DNA of 64,000 bases. It comes from Septoria linicola (taxonomy: Eukaryota > Ascomycota > Dothideomycetes > Mycosphaerellales > Mycosphaerellaceae). Location: NCBI GenBank assembly GCA_024114885.1, contig CP099418.1, positions 3,038,001 through 3,102,000 of the forward strand. Reading direction: 5' to 3'. The position numbers were made by a program, and so were the translations under genes. Shown here one piece after another: positions 33,060 through 42,743 of this stretch (positions are counted from its first letter, which is position 1; every line of letters starts with the position of its first letter). The notes beneath the pieces are model-generated. The model was not told the origin of the DNA, did no database searches, and saw only the letters and a list, made by a program, of their open reading frames with translations.

Positions 33060-34262
33060 TCAGTTGCGATTCTGTAGACCAAAGTATAATCCAAGTACAA
33101 GTGCCAGGATGATGACAATTGCCAGACAGATGAAGAAGCACCACCATTTCAGTTTCCGTGCCCGCTTTGCAGATTCAATGCCCTTGTCGAGTTGTACATT
33201 TCCGGCTTCGGTGTCGTTCTTCACGTTTTCTGTGTGTGCCTCGGCCTGCACAATCGGCTGCTCCTGCAGCACGACTGCAGTCGCAAGGTCTTCCATGAGC
33301 TGGTTGAGCTCAGTCATCGTCTTCTCGATCTTCTGAATGTCGTTGTGTCGCGCGCGCACTGCACCAAGAACCGTGTTGGCCGTTGCAGATCGGTTGGTCT
33401 TGAGCGCCGTTTGGAAGACTCCCTCGTTGCCCCAGTCTGCATTCGCAGCTTCCTGTACCTCTGACTCGGTGGCCTCTGGGTTGACTATGCGGTATTGGCG
33501 CGCAATCTGTTCTCGATAACGCTTCTCGTAGTTGGCCTCTTCTACCCGGTACTCCTGCAGCTGCTTAGTGAAGCTCGTCTTCAGCTGGCCCACTTGCGTC
33601 TTCTTGACCTGGTTATCTCTGCTGCGCGCATTGTCGGTCTCCAGGAATTTGATCTGATCCTTGATCGAGGTGTTGAGCACTTGAGTCTGTGTGATCATAG
33701 ACTCGAGCTGACTTGACGATGTGCCATCAGGCGATGACAGCGCGCGCTGGTGGAGAGAAGCAATCTGCCCCACGTGCGTAGTGAGCGTGCGGATGTCAGC
33801 CTTGACAGCCTCTACGCGCGAGAGAAAATCGGAGTTTGACATGACGCTGGGGCCTGGCTGCACGTATTGCACGTTCTGGTCTGGCTGCGGCGGTTGACCC
33901 GGCATGGAAGGCGCTGGACCTTGGCTGCCATGGCGGTTAGCATGCGATGCGACAATGGTGCGCAAAAGCTCGCGCTGCCAAAGCGAAGGGAATATGGAGC
34001 GAAAACGTACCCATAAGTCGCATCGGTCGCGTTGCCAGGTCGAGGATCAGCGGCCTGCGCAGTTGTCCGCTGTCAGCCATGTCCGTCACAATATATGCGC
34101 ATTGAAGCTGCTCGGTGCGCGCCTACTCACCACTGCCTGACCCTCATAACCACCACCGTAGGGATTGCCGGCCTCGCTAGAGTACGGATTCGAGGCGCCG
34201 TAGCTCTGCTGCTCGCCGCCATATGGGTTCCCGCCGTACCCGGAATACTGGTTGTAAGACAT
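33060..34262 (-). CDS. SSO1: Plasma-membrane t-SNARE syntaxin (Sso1/2)
   Basis: There are three exons: 34262..34131, 34054..34011 and 33924..33060, giving 346 aa. The N-terminal 80 residues are a Gly/Tyr/Asn/Pro-rich extension (MSYNQYSGYGGNPYGGEQQS) typical of filamentous-fungal Sso. Then come the Habc bundle (DFLSRVEAVKADIRTLTTHV onward) and the SNARE motif (about 245-305: ARHNDIQKIEKTMTELNQLM, with the zero-layer Gln in QLMEDLATAVVLQEQ). The C-terminal anchor is WWCFFICLAIVIILALVLGL. Sso pairs with Sec9 and Snc to fuse secretory vesicles at the plasma membrane. Exon 2 is only 44 nt, and its donor must be read as TATGG/GTACGT to keep frame. Confidence 0.93.
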
Positions 34263-35123
34263 GTCGCCGGCTGCTCTGCGCGCTCGACCGTGAACGATGC
34301 TCCAGTGCGGTGCGCAACAAGTGCTGTGGGGCTCGTGCGTGAAGCGCGGTGGTGTCGATGTCGTGGTGGGTCAGCCGGCTTGCATGGAGGTTGTGAAATG
34401 AGAGAGAGAAGCTTAGTTAGTTCGGGCAACACGCTAGAGTAATAAGACGGCGCTACAGTACGGTCATCATCACCAGTCCAGACGCAATAGTAGTATCCTC
34501 AAGCAGGTGCACGGTACTAGAATTGAGTATTTGCTATCAAATGCCGTATTCTCCACCACAAACAATGCTTTAATGTAGCATCATGCTCGGAAGCCTGATG
34601 CACGACTGCGGCCGACATATCGTTGCTAGCCAGCCACTATCTGACCACGCCGAAACCACACGGCTCGCTATGCACCTGTCACGTCTCGTCTGAGCATGTA
34701 TCCCGTCCGCTCAGAGGAACTCCCTGCGCCTCGGCGAGACTCTAGCTACGCGATCAAGTTGAGCAACATTGATGAGTGAGAAGTGGAGTCGTCTGCACAA
34801 CAGACCACAAGTTCGTCCAGGATTAGAACTATCCACTCCGCGGCATTCTCCACGTGCTCAACCGGCATCACAGCTTGTCAACGAGACTCCAAGGGATCCT
34901 GCTGCTTAATTATTGCTCTTGGAGCTCTGTCATTCCATCACATGCTGCGGGCATGTCAAAACTATTTCTATGGCGCTGCTACGTGTCAAGCCACCAACGC
35001 TCGGCGAGTGCATGATCTATAGGACATATTCCTGTACGCTTCAGAGCTCTCATAACTGACCATCATAATTCGTAGACCACGAACTTCCAAGCGTTCGTGG
35101 TACTTCCTCTCTGTGAAGCTTCT
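34263..35123. other. Intergenic, SSO1 promoter side
   Basis: About 860 bp with scattered short ORFs (the longest an 80-codon plus-strand frame) and no motif. It likely holds the SSO1 promoter and the 3' end of the next minus-strand gene. Confidence 0.4.
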
Positions 35124-35540
35124 TCAGAGCCCGACCTCATCCAGATCTCGAGATAGACAAGCCATCTGAGCTCTCTTCGCCGCCTCGGCCACCAGGTTGA
35201 AGTCTTGCAAGAATGGCGCTGTTTCAGGCGCTCCGCCAGAGTGTCGCTGTCCAACGAAGCACGCCTGCTGCTGCAGCGATGCCATTCGCTGTTGCTGAGG
35301 ATCTGAGCGTTGCGACGTGGTGGCCTGGGGAGCTAAAGATCCAAAATAATTGGCGGGTTGCTGAGTGGAAGGCGATGGAAGCGGCGCCGAAGAGCCCGGC
35401 ACACTCAGTTGCGATGACTGTGGCATGGCCGAGTTGTTGACAGATGCCAGGGATGCGAGGGAGCTGAATGCTGAAGAAGGTCCTGATGTGTGCTGCGGAT
35501 ACGAAGGCCGTTGCTGAGCTTCTCGCTGCCTTGGGTCCAT
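35124..35540 (-). CDS. Small Gln/Ser/Pro-rich protein with helical C-terminus
   Basis: A 138-aa ORF from the ATG at 35540 (MDPRQREAQQRPSYPQHTSG). The first 100 residues are Ser/Gln/Pro-rich and disordered. The last 30 form a predicted amphipathic helix ending in charged residues (TAPFLQDFNLVAEAAKRAQM, then ACLSRDLDEVGL). This contrast between a degenerate N-terminus and a clean, motif-like C-terminal helix is what makes me think it is a real gene. I do not recognise the family. The other long minus-strand frame across 35224..35976 has no such structure. Confidence 0.6.
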   Translation of the reverse strand: MDPRQREAQQRPSYPQHTSGPSSAFSSLASLASVNNSAMPQSSQLSVPGSSAPLPSPSTQQPANYFGSLAPQATTSQRSDPQQQRMASLQQQACFVGQRHSGGAPETAPFLQDFNLVAEAAKRAQMACLSRDLDEVGL

Positions 35541-36152
35541 TGCTGTTCTGTGCCGAAATCTCAGGACGCAAGATTGCCTCCCACACCCTGCAAGCAAGTG
35601 CTCGACGTCGTGAGCTACAAGTAGTTTTGTGTAACTTCGTGATAGGCAGCTGAGCCGAGGGTTGCAGCCCACTTGTATCGCAGATCTGGCACTGCTTCAA
35701 TGCATAGAGTTCAGAGTGCAACCGAGAGGCTGTGATGCGGCAGGATGACTTGGTGGCAACACTTGACCGGACTGCAAGACTGCTATATGGGAAGAGCCCG
35801 TCAAGATTGCCGCCCGAGGCACTTGCATAGAACGGAAGGCGAGGGTCGCAAGTGTCGTAACGTCTGCCCAAAACAGTGCCGAACTTGAACAAGTAGGAAC
35901 GCGTTCGAGTCGATTGTAAATGATCTGTGAGGCAGCGAGGTAGTGCAAAGCGCAAGGTATAATAGCAGACCGTCAATAGCCGTCTCCATAAGCCTCGGAA
36001 GTAACAAAGTACAATGGTGCCTGACGCTTTACGAAGAGCTAGTCACGAGGGGCGTCGTTCTAACGCTAGATTATTTTGCCGACTTCTCTCATCTTCGGAT
36101 CTGCATACGTATTTTATCCGGCAAAACAGCACCCGCCATATGAGCTGCGAAA
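35541..36152. other. Divergent intergenic region (small gene / KTI12)
   Basis: About 610 bp between divergent genes. Open frames on the minus strand have no motifs and no clear splice links to the small gene. It is presumed promoter sequence. Confidence 0.4.
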
Positions 36153-37091
36153 ATGCCCGTACGTCCACAGTTCCAGTCGTCTAAACGCCATTTTCGCTGA
36201 CTCAAGGCACTTCAGCTGATTCTCATATCTGGCTACCCAAGCAGCGGCAAGACACATCGCAGTCGTCAGCTGGTTGAAGTTTTCAATCGAAGAATAGCCG
36301 ACTCGGACGAGCCAAGACTGAAGCGTCTCAAGATTCACCACATCGATGATGCCGGCTTAGGACTCTCACGGGACGTGTATGCTTTTGCGCGACCTGAGAA
36401 AGATGCCCGCGCGACCTTCTCATCGGCCATCAAACGAGTCCTTGATCGCGACACCATAGTCGTCGCTGATGCCATGAATTATATCAAGGGTTTCCGATAT
36501 CAGCTATACTGTGAAGCCAAAGCAGTGCAAACCACCAATTGCGTAATTCACATTGGCACTCCAGCGGAGAAGTGTCGTCAACTCAATGATCAGGCGCTGA
36601 AGGACTCGACCGGTGGCTACACCTCAGAAATATTTGAGAACCTAATTTTCCGCTACGAAGAGCCAAATGGCATGACTAGATGGGATTCGCCGCTGTTTAC
36701 AGTTCCATTTGAAGATTCTGAGCTACCATACGACGCTCTATGGGATGCATTGATCGGTTCAGATGGTCGAGCCAAGGTCGTGAGACCCAACGCCGCTACC
36801 GTGCTGAAACCCGCATCGGAACAAGGCTATCTCTATGAGCTCGACAAAACGACATCTGATGTGCTGGCGCTCATTACCAGCTGGCAGAAGGATCATGCCG
36901 GCGAGGGCGGCGGTGAACTTAGCGTCGCCGACTCAGAGCTCATCATAAGCCTGCCAATCAATCCGCCATCCATTCCGCAATTACAGAGGCTCCGTAGACA
37001 GTTCATCGGTCTTAATCGGCAACACAGTTTGAGCAAAGCTCGCATTCGAGACCTTTTTGTCGACTATCTGAATGACGCCTTCCAGAATTGA
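36153..37091 (+). CDS. KTI12: KTI12, Elongator-associated P-loop protein
   Basis: A two-codon exon (36153..36158, ATG CCC) is spliced by a 57-nt intron (GTACGT, CTGAC branch, CTTCAG) to 36216..37091, giving 293 aa. The joined start is MPLILISGYPSSGKTHRSRQ, with Walker A GYPSSGKT. DTIVVADAMNYIKGFRYQLY matches the Walker B region of the Kti12/PSTK fold, and the C-terminal helical domain ends LSKARIRDLFVDYLNDAFQN. Kti12 binds Elongator and tRNA and is needed for wobble-uridine modification (mcm5/ncm5). Without the micro-exon the Met is lost, so the splice decides the start. It is the second gene here with a two-codon first exon, after MAF1. Confidence 0.93.
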
Positions 37092-37546
37092 GTCGCCTGA
37101 GTTGGTGGTGGCAAAGGCTTGTAATCGGCTCTGGCAGACATGGCGCCACGAAAGAATATCTACGACCATTGCAGCTCCGTCTGGCTTTGAATGAAGGTTC
37201 CTCCCAGTCATTCAGCTTCACGGCTTTGCCGAACACGGAGAAGAACCGGCGGAGAACGACCCGCCAAACTCTTGCATCCTCTTCAGCCAAAATTGGGGTT
37301 GCGTGCACCTTGCGGGAAACACGCGACCTTTAGTCTCCCGCATTCTTGTCCAGTGCGATGAAAGGCCACTGGATCTGGCGAGTGTGCCTCGCGTTGAAAG
37401 ATTGGCGGGGAAGGCACTCCTGCTCGCAGAGCCAGCTTGGCGTGATATGGTGAGGTGAGGAGGTCCCCACCTGAGATCTGTCATGAGTGCCTGCTCCTGC
37501 ACAGGCTGCGATACTTCGCTCAACGAGGTTGCTTGGCGACGGCGTT
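37092..37546. other. Convergent intergenic region
   Basis: This contains the 3' flank of KTI12. A minus-strand open frame at 37218..37550 lacks motifs. Nothing else is seen. Confidence 0.35.
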
Positions 37547-38008
37547 TCACACCCTTAGTCTCTCTCTAGTTGACGACAAGTGTGCACTGCTCGGTATGTC
37601 CAACCTCGCCATCCCACGTTGCTTCGCTAGCCTTCGACATCTGCTCGTCGCTGAAGGAAGACCATGCTCTGGGGAATACAAGACACCAGCATTGTTCCTC
37701 ACCGAGTCCACAGTTAGCAGCTTCCTATTCACATCATGGACCCTCAGCAGCTCTTGGACTCTTTCCGTAAGCTGAGCCACGCGGGTACTCAGATCAGTCG
37801 TGCACCGTTCTTGAAAACAGAGGAATGCAGCGATCTTGTTCATCCGCTCCAATGTCTCCGTAGTTGCGTACGAATCCGTGGGCGTCGAGGGAAATGTGAG
37901 CGAGCTAGCGCTGGTCGCGGCTGACATGGTGGAAGGAGATGTGTCGCTCATAGTGGAAGATACTTTGTGCCCGGTAACAGAGGGTGGTGCTGAGGCTTGG
38001 GTGTTCAT
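37547..38008 (-). CDS. Small coiled-coil ORF overlapping the DUF202 stop
   Basis: The unspliced ORF is 153 aa. The first 45 residues are Ser/Thr-rich and disordered; about 48-95 form a clear coiled coil (ETLERMNKIAAFLCFQERCT, then DLSTRVAQLTERVQELL). A possible 52-nt intron (GTGAGG..CTTCAG) would join LLTVDS to RRADVEG plus stop, trimming the basic tail to a more plausible end. Its ATG overlaps the TGA of the DUF202 ORF (ATGA). It is either a second gene on the same transcript, an independent small gene with its promoter inside its neighbour, or an artefact. Function unknown. Confidence 0.45.
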   Translation of the reverse strand: MNTQASAPPSVTGHKVSSTMSDTSPSTMSAATSASSLTFPSTPTDSYATTETLERMNKIAAFLCFQERCTTDLSTRVAQLTERVQELLRVHDVNRKLLTVDSVRNNAGVLYSPEHGLPSATSRCRRLAKQRGMARLDIPSSAHLSSTRERLRV

Positions 38009-38820
38009 CTCTCGAAAGCCTTTGGTGCGACGGCAATGACAACGATCAAGCTCGCCACTATAAGCGCAGTAGCTACAGCAGTCACTATGATAATGGTCCC
38101 TCGTGAGGCTGGAAATTTGCCGCGGATAACGTAATGCTGACTCTCGAAGTAGCGATGGAATCCCAGTAGCAGGATGAGAATCGCTGTATACATTAGCACA
38201 CCAATGTGATCATCGGCAGGGGTGTATGGAGACTTACAGATGCCCAAGAATGTAGATCCAAGCGGTTTGCCCAAAGATCGTAGCCTTGTTGTCGTTCCCA
38301 GGTGTTCCGCGTCGGATCCTGGCTGGATGGAAGTGTTGAGTCGGAAGAGTTGTGTGACTGCTATGCCGATGGAAGCAAATGAAAGTGATGTACGCAACCA
38401 AGCCAAAAACGTTCGTTCCAAAGCTAGGTGATCTCGAGCAACGCTGCCTTTGTTCTCAAGCTCAACGCTGCCATACTTATCCACGAATGCTCTCCACCAG
38501 CTTTCATGCTCGGGCTCATCGTTTGCTATCCGTGATTGTGCTGGGACAGGTGCACCGTTGCGACCATTGCCTCGTGCTTTGGGAGAGCCGCCTTTCCTCT
38601 TGCTCGGCCCTGCTCTGTCCTCACTCACGCCAGCATCAACGCCAGTCTCCTGTCCATCACTTGCCCGAGCGGTCATGGCCCCATAGCTGCTCTTATTTCG
38701 GAGCGCGGTGTCCCTGGCGATTGCTGTGTGTTCATCTGCAGAGGACTCGCCCGAGTCCTGAGCCAGGCGGTGCTGCACAGATCGCTGCGGGCTAACGTCG
38801 CCATCTGCTGGTGCAGCCAT
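38005..38820 (-). CDS. DUF202-domain membrane protein
   Basis: There are two exons: 38820..38238 and 38183..38005, giving 253 aa. The start is the ATG at 38820 (MAAPADGDVSPQRS); the frame upstream reaches only a GTG. A charged disordered N-terminus (about 110 aa) precedes ENKGSVARDHLALERTFLAW, then LRTSLSFASIGIAVTQLFRL, the DUF202 signature. Two more membrane spans follow. The 54-nt intron (38237..38184; GTAAGT, CTAAT branch, ACAG) is a multiple of three and has no stop. Removing it restores a continuous helix GSTFLGISILILLLGFHRYF. DUF202 proteins are small three-span membrane proteins; the domain also occurs in Vtc-type polyphosphate proteins, but no other VTC domain is present here. Confidence 0.87.
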   Translation of the reverse strand: MAAPADGDVSPQRSVQHRLAQDSGESSADEHTAIARDTALRNKSSYGAMTARASDGQETGVDAGVSEDRAGPSKRKGGSPKARGNGRNGAPVPAQSRIANDEPEHESWWRAFVDKYGSVELENKGSVARDHLALERTFLAWLRTSLSFASIGIAVTQLFRLNTSIQPGSDAEHLGTTTRLRSLGKPLGSTFLGICKSPYTPADDHIGVLMYTAILILLLGFHRYFESQHYVIRGKFPASRGTIIIVTAVATALIVASLIVVIAVAPKAFER

Positions 38821-39433
38821 AGTCGTGTTGTCCAAGTCCGGCAATGCCGTGATATCGAGTACCACTGAACTCCTCGTTGTTCGCCTTTTGCTGCCTCTTC
38901 CTGTAACTACGACGTTGCCCTCCTATTGCAGTACCACTCTGCCCATGTCGGCACCACACGTGCTCAATGCCGGAATGCTCAGCCAGCTGTCCCGCGCCAA
39001 TCAATCGTTGTACGCGCTCTGGCCTCGCGTACTCTTTTCGCGACTCGTTCGCCCGGTCTGCGGTTCTGTGCCACTTCTGATCAGGAACTGGGTTTGAGGG
39101 ATGAAAGAAAGCATGATGTTCAATGGCTGAGCTGTGTGTTGAAGACAAAGCTTAAATGCAGTCTAAGCAATGTCGTGCTTGGTGGAGAGGAGAGAGATGC
39201 TGTGAGCTCGAAAACACACAAAAGTTACAAAAGACATCCGCCTGTTCAGAGATAGGACGACTAGTGGACTACAGAAACGATCAAATTCAGGACAAGTGCG
39301 TATACGAAGTCTGTTGATACTGGCTATATGCATTTCTTCGGATTCTCAACGGCGGGATGCAGCGCATGTGCTGACACAATGACATGGGTGTCACTCAACT
39401 GTGCACAGCATGCTCGACGATAAAGGCACTCAT
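38821..39433. other. Intergenic upstream of the DUF202 gene
   Basis: The DUF202 promoter and the MMS19 3' flank. A 118-codon minus-strand frame (38792..39148) partly overlaps the DUF202 N-terminus in another phase and is taken as noise. Confidence 0.4.
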
Positions 39434-42400
39434 CTATTCGTCCTCTTCCGTTGCCTCTTCCAGCGCGAGCCAAGCGCTTCTGCATCGGACTGCTTCTAAT
39501 CTTGCGTTCCGTTTAGCGTCGTCCAGGCATCCAAGCAGCTTCTTCACGACTGGTCGTCGATAAGGTATGACTGCTTCCGACTTCAACTGCTTCGGAATAA
39601 GTGCTAGACATCTTAGAGCCTTCGCACGGACCCTTGCTTCGTTCAAAGGCGTGGTCGTTGCATCCAGAAGGCGGGTGATCAGTGAGCGAGAATGCTCTGC
39701 AGCAATGGTGGGATCATGCATGAGCAGTGACTCAAAGATTGCAAGAGTAGAATATTTGATGCTCTGATCACTGGCATCATTCATGTCCAAGCACTGTAAC
39801 AGTGCTGGCATTAAAGCTGCCAGCGAGGTTTCCACAATAGCATAAGGAAGCCATTGCAGGACACCGGACATGGCAATGAGATAGTTGGTCTTCTCGGTCT
39901 GGCCGGCGGTTCTGATGCGCTCAATTAGAGGCTTCACAAGCTGGCTAAAAGCCCGCTGCTTGTATAGACCAGATATGGTGCAGTAGTTCTCCTTGGATAG
40001 ATTGTCGTCACTCGCCAATAGATGCGAAAAGCGTCTCGCGAAGCGCTTGTCGGCGTGAGGCAGCTTCTCCAGCAGAATCTGTAGGTACCTGGATGTCAAT
40101 GCACCGCATTTACCTTGTACCATCATTGCCTTTATGATAGCGAAGCACATGCTGCCCTTGATCGTATTCTCGTGATCCGCGAGCAACAGGGGAATGTCGA
40201 TGCCAGCGAGTTGCAACGAATTCTCCAGGTTCTTCGGTTCCATAAACTTGTTCACAAGTAGTGTCAGATGACGAATCACTATGGTACTGGTTTCCGCATC
40301 CGCATTGGCGCTCAACAAGAAAGCAGCCTGTGTCTGGAGCGTTGCCACTATGTCTTGCGAGTCTGCAATCTCTGGGCGAATCGCTGCATAATAATGTAGC
40401 GCAAACGCGGCGTAGTCTTTCACACGAGTGCGTGCTTCATTTGGCTCGGCCGCAGTCGATGGCGATAGCCATTCGAGATTCTTGTTGTACACCATGGCTT
40501 GAAAATGAGGTGTCTGCTGGCGCAGAATATGGTTGGTCAATCGTCCAACAATCTCAGCCGGCACACCGTGCCTCCCAGTTGCTAAATCCTCGCGCAAGCG
40601 CTGGATCAGGAATTCAGCATAGTCTGTGAAGTATTCGCTTCTGATAGCACCGCTCTCTCCTGTGAGTGCACAACCATTTGTAAAGCAGTAGAGGATGGCC
40701 AAAAGCAAATCCTCCTCTGATATATTCGAAGTTTGCTGAGAGTAGAGAGCCTTGAGCATGTTCTTGAGTCGAAGGATGACTGTGTCAAAGATCTGCTGCT
40801 CACGACTGAACTGTGCAAACGCCTCCAATATGGGACGATAGCTCTCCCTCGAGGTTGCGTTCGAAAGCTCGACCATGAACGCAGGGATTGTCTGACTCCG
40901 CACAGACTCCGGAGCGGCAGCGGCAATGTCCACCAATGCAGAGATCGCCTCTGGCCGTATATTACCATGACCCTCGATTGACTCGTGGAGCACAATATCA
41001 TCAATCGCTTTTAATGACATGTAGGTTTTCTCCTCAGATAGGACATTTCTCGCTGTCACCAAATTTTTGAGGCCGGCGAGTGCAGTCAATCGGAAAGAGA
41101 CCTCTGCTGGTGGAGCATTCGCAAGTGCGTGAATCATGGCGTTCAGCGCTTGGTCTAGAAATTCCTGCAAAGCGCCTGCTTTGGCCTCGTATCCAGCTGC
41201 CAGCAGGTCGATGTGCGACTGGACAAGACTATTGTAAACCTCAAGCAGGCCTCGTCGTTTCGCTATGGATGCAGAAGCGGCGTAGAGTGAGAACATCACG
41301 GGCAAGATACCCTTGGCGATCTTGTCGGCCACAAAAGGTGTGGTCCTGGCCACTGCAAGTATGATCCGTCCTGCTCCCTCGGACTGTTTGGTCGGCGCGT
41401 CTTCAAGGTGCTCGTTGCACTCTTTGATGATCGGTCGCAAGTAGGCGTTCAGCGCATTCTCAGCTGGTGCCAGCTTGCTTGCGATCAACGCCAGAGCCTT
41501 GAGTGCCTCCTGCGCGAGATCCTCCTCTTGCACATTTATGATCTCGAACTTCAAAGCATCCCAAAGGGTCACTGAGTAGAGGTTGATGGTGTTCACAGAG
41601 TAACTCGTCGCGCAAGCTTGGATTGTATTCAGCACATCACGTTTCGTGTTCATCGAAGTCGAGTCAAGTTTATCCAAGAGAGCAGGAAAGGCGTACGGGG
41701 CAAAGTCTGAATTGGCAGCAATGCAGTCGCGCAGCCGGTCCTTGAGATCTTGAGCCGTGATCCCATATGGATCGTCCGGTGGAGGTTTGAAAGTAATGGG
41801 GAAGTAATTGAAGACAGCGTCAAACATGTCTTGGGCATAGGCTTGTATATTCCACTCTGCCATTGGCACTTGCAGGAGTGAGAAAACAATCATCAGATTC
41901 CTGGGGTCCTTTTCCCCCTCGAAGTAAGAGACAAGCCCAGGAATGAATTCAGGATCATCATCATTCAGCTGCTTCACTGCAGATCGATACTTCGCCAGCA
42001 GGAGGTCAATAAGTTGAATGACAGGGTATCGTTCTGTCTGCAGTTTGAACTGCCTGAGTGGATGTGTATGATCAACAAAGGTACGCATGACCTTCTGCGC
42101 TGTTTCGTTGTCCCATTTGCCAAGTTGCTCAAGTGCTAAAAGTGCTCTCGCGGAAGCACCGATGCCTTCGACATCACTGTTGATTCTGCCAAGGATGAAA
42201 TCCGTCAACAGTCGACGCTCCTGCATGGAGAACACCTTCTGAGGAACTCTTTCAAGGACATCAGCGAGATATGCGACTGACTTTGCTCGCAGTCCGCCAT
42301 CATCTTTGTTGTTGATATACTCCTCGAGACTAGTGATGAGGTTGAGAAGTTTTAGCTGTTTCGTCTCAAGCTTTTCAGCGCTCTGAGCAGCTATTTTCTG

Positions 42401-42454
42401 GGCCTCGGATTTGTTCTTGTCCACCTCGAAGAGGTAGAGCTGTATGTCGGACAT
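39434..42454 (-). CDS. MET18: MMS19/MET18, cytosolic Fe-S targeting HEAT-repeat protein
   Basis: This is a single exon. The ATG at 42454 (MSDIQLYLFEVDKNKSEAQK) gives 1006 aa; the frame upstream adds ten unconvincing residues. The Mms19 N-terminal domain is evident: LITSLEEYINNKDDGGLRAK, then SVAYLADVLERVPQKVFSMQ, then QERRLLTDFILGRINSDVEG. The C-terminal HEAT-repeat domain is also clear (TSRYLQILLEKLPHADKRFA, and ARVRAKALRCLALIPKQLKS near the end). Mms19 belongs to the CIA targeting complex with Cia1 and Cia2. It delivers iron-sulfur clusters to DNA polymerases, primase and the TFIIH helicase Rad3/XPD, hence its DNA-repair and Met auxotrophy phenotypes in yeast. Length and order are normal. 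Confidence 0.94.
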   Translation of the reverse strand: MSDIQLYLFEVDKNKSEAQKIAAQSAEKLETKQLKLLNLITSLEEYINNKDDGGLRAKSVAYLADVLERVPQKVFSMQERRLLTDFILGRINSDVEGIGASARALLALEQLGKWDNETAQKVMRTFVDHTHPLRQFKLQTERYPVIQLIDLLLAKYRSAVKQLNDDDPEFIPGLVSYFEGEKDPRNLMIVFSLLQVPMAEWNIQAYAQDMFDAVFNYFPITFKPPPDDPYGITAQDLKDRLRDCIAANSDFAPYAFPALLDKLDSTSMNTKRDVLNTIQACATSYSVNTINLYSVTLWDALKFEIINVQEEDLAQEALKALALIASKLAPAENALNAYLRPIIKECNEHLEDAPTKQSEGAGRIILAVARTTPFVADKIAKGILPVMFSLYAASASIAKRRGLLEVYNSLVQSHIDLLAAGYEAKAGALQEFLDQALNAMIHALANAPPAEVSFRLTALAGLKNLVTARNVLSEEKTYMSLKAIDDIVLHESIEGHGNIRPEAISALVDIAAAAPESVRSQTIPAFMVELSNATSRESYRPILEAFAQFSREQQIFDTVILRLKNMLKALYSQQTSNISEEDLLLAILYCFTNGCALTGESGAIRSEYFTDYAEFLIQRLREDLATGRHGVPAEIVGRLTNHILRQQTPHFQAMVYNKNLEWLSPSTAAEPNEARTRVKDYAAFALHYYAAIRPEIADSQDIVATLQTQAAFLLSANADAETSTIVIRHLTLLVNKFMEPKNLENSLQLAGIDIPLLLADHENTIKGSMCFAIIKAMMVQGKCGALTSRYLQILLEKLPHADKRFARRFSHLLASDDNLSKENYCTISGLYKQRAFSQLVKPLIERIRTAGQTEKTNYLIAMSGVLQWLPYAIVETSLAALMPALLQCLDMNDASDQSIKYSTLAIFESLLMHDPTIAAEHSRSLITRLLDATTTPLNEARVRAKALRCLALIPKQLKSEAVIPYRRPVVKKLLGCLDDAKRNARLEAVRCRSAWLALEEATEEDE

Positions 42455-42743
42455 GGCAGCATTTCCGGGAATCGGGCGACGCACTGATGAAGATGAGGAT
42501 GGAAAAGACAGGATTCATCATTTCTCGCTGATCATCCGCCACTTGCATCGCTTGCCCGGGATCAGCCGAACGCCAAATGTGACCTCACAACTGGAACATG
42601 AATTGACTGCAGACACTATGTGGAACGCCGGTCCAGAGGCCACGCTATAGTTGCAGGTATTATAGCAGATGTATTACACTATGTACATGGACAATTCAAT
42701 GCTATTCGACATTGTACAAACGACTCGTACTCATGAATCCCGC

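Noticed and set aside
35224..35976. 250-codon minus-strand ORF
   Set aside because: It overlaps the small Gln-rich gene in another frame and has no motif or hydrophobic pattern of its own.
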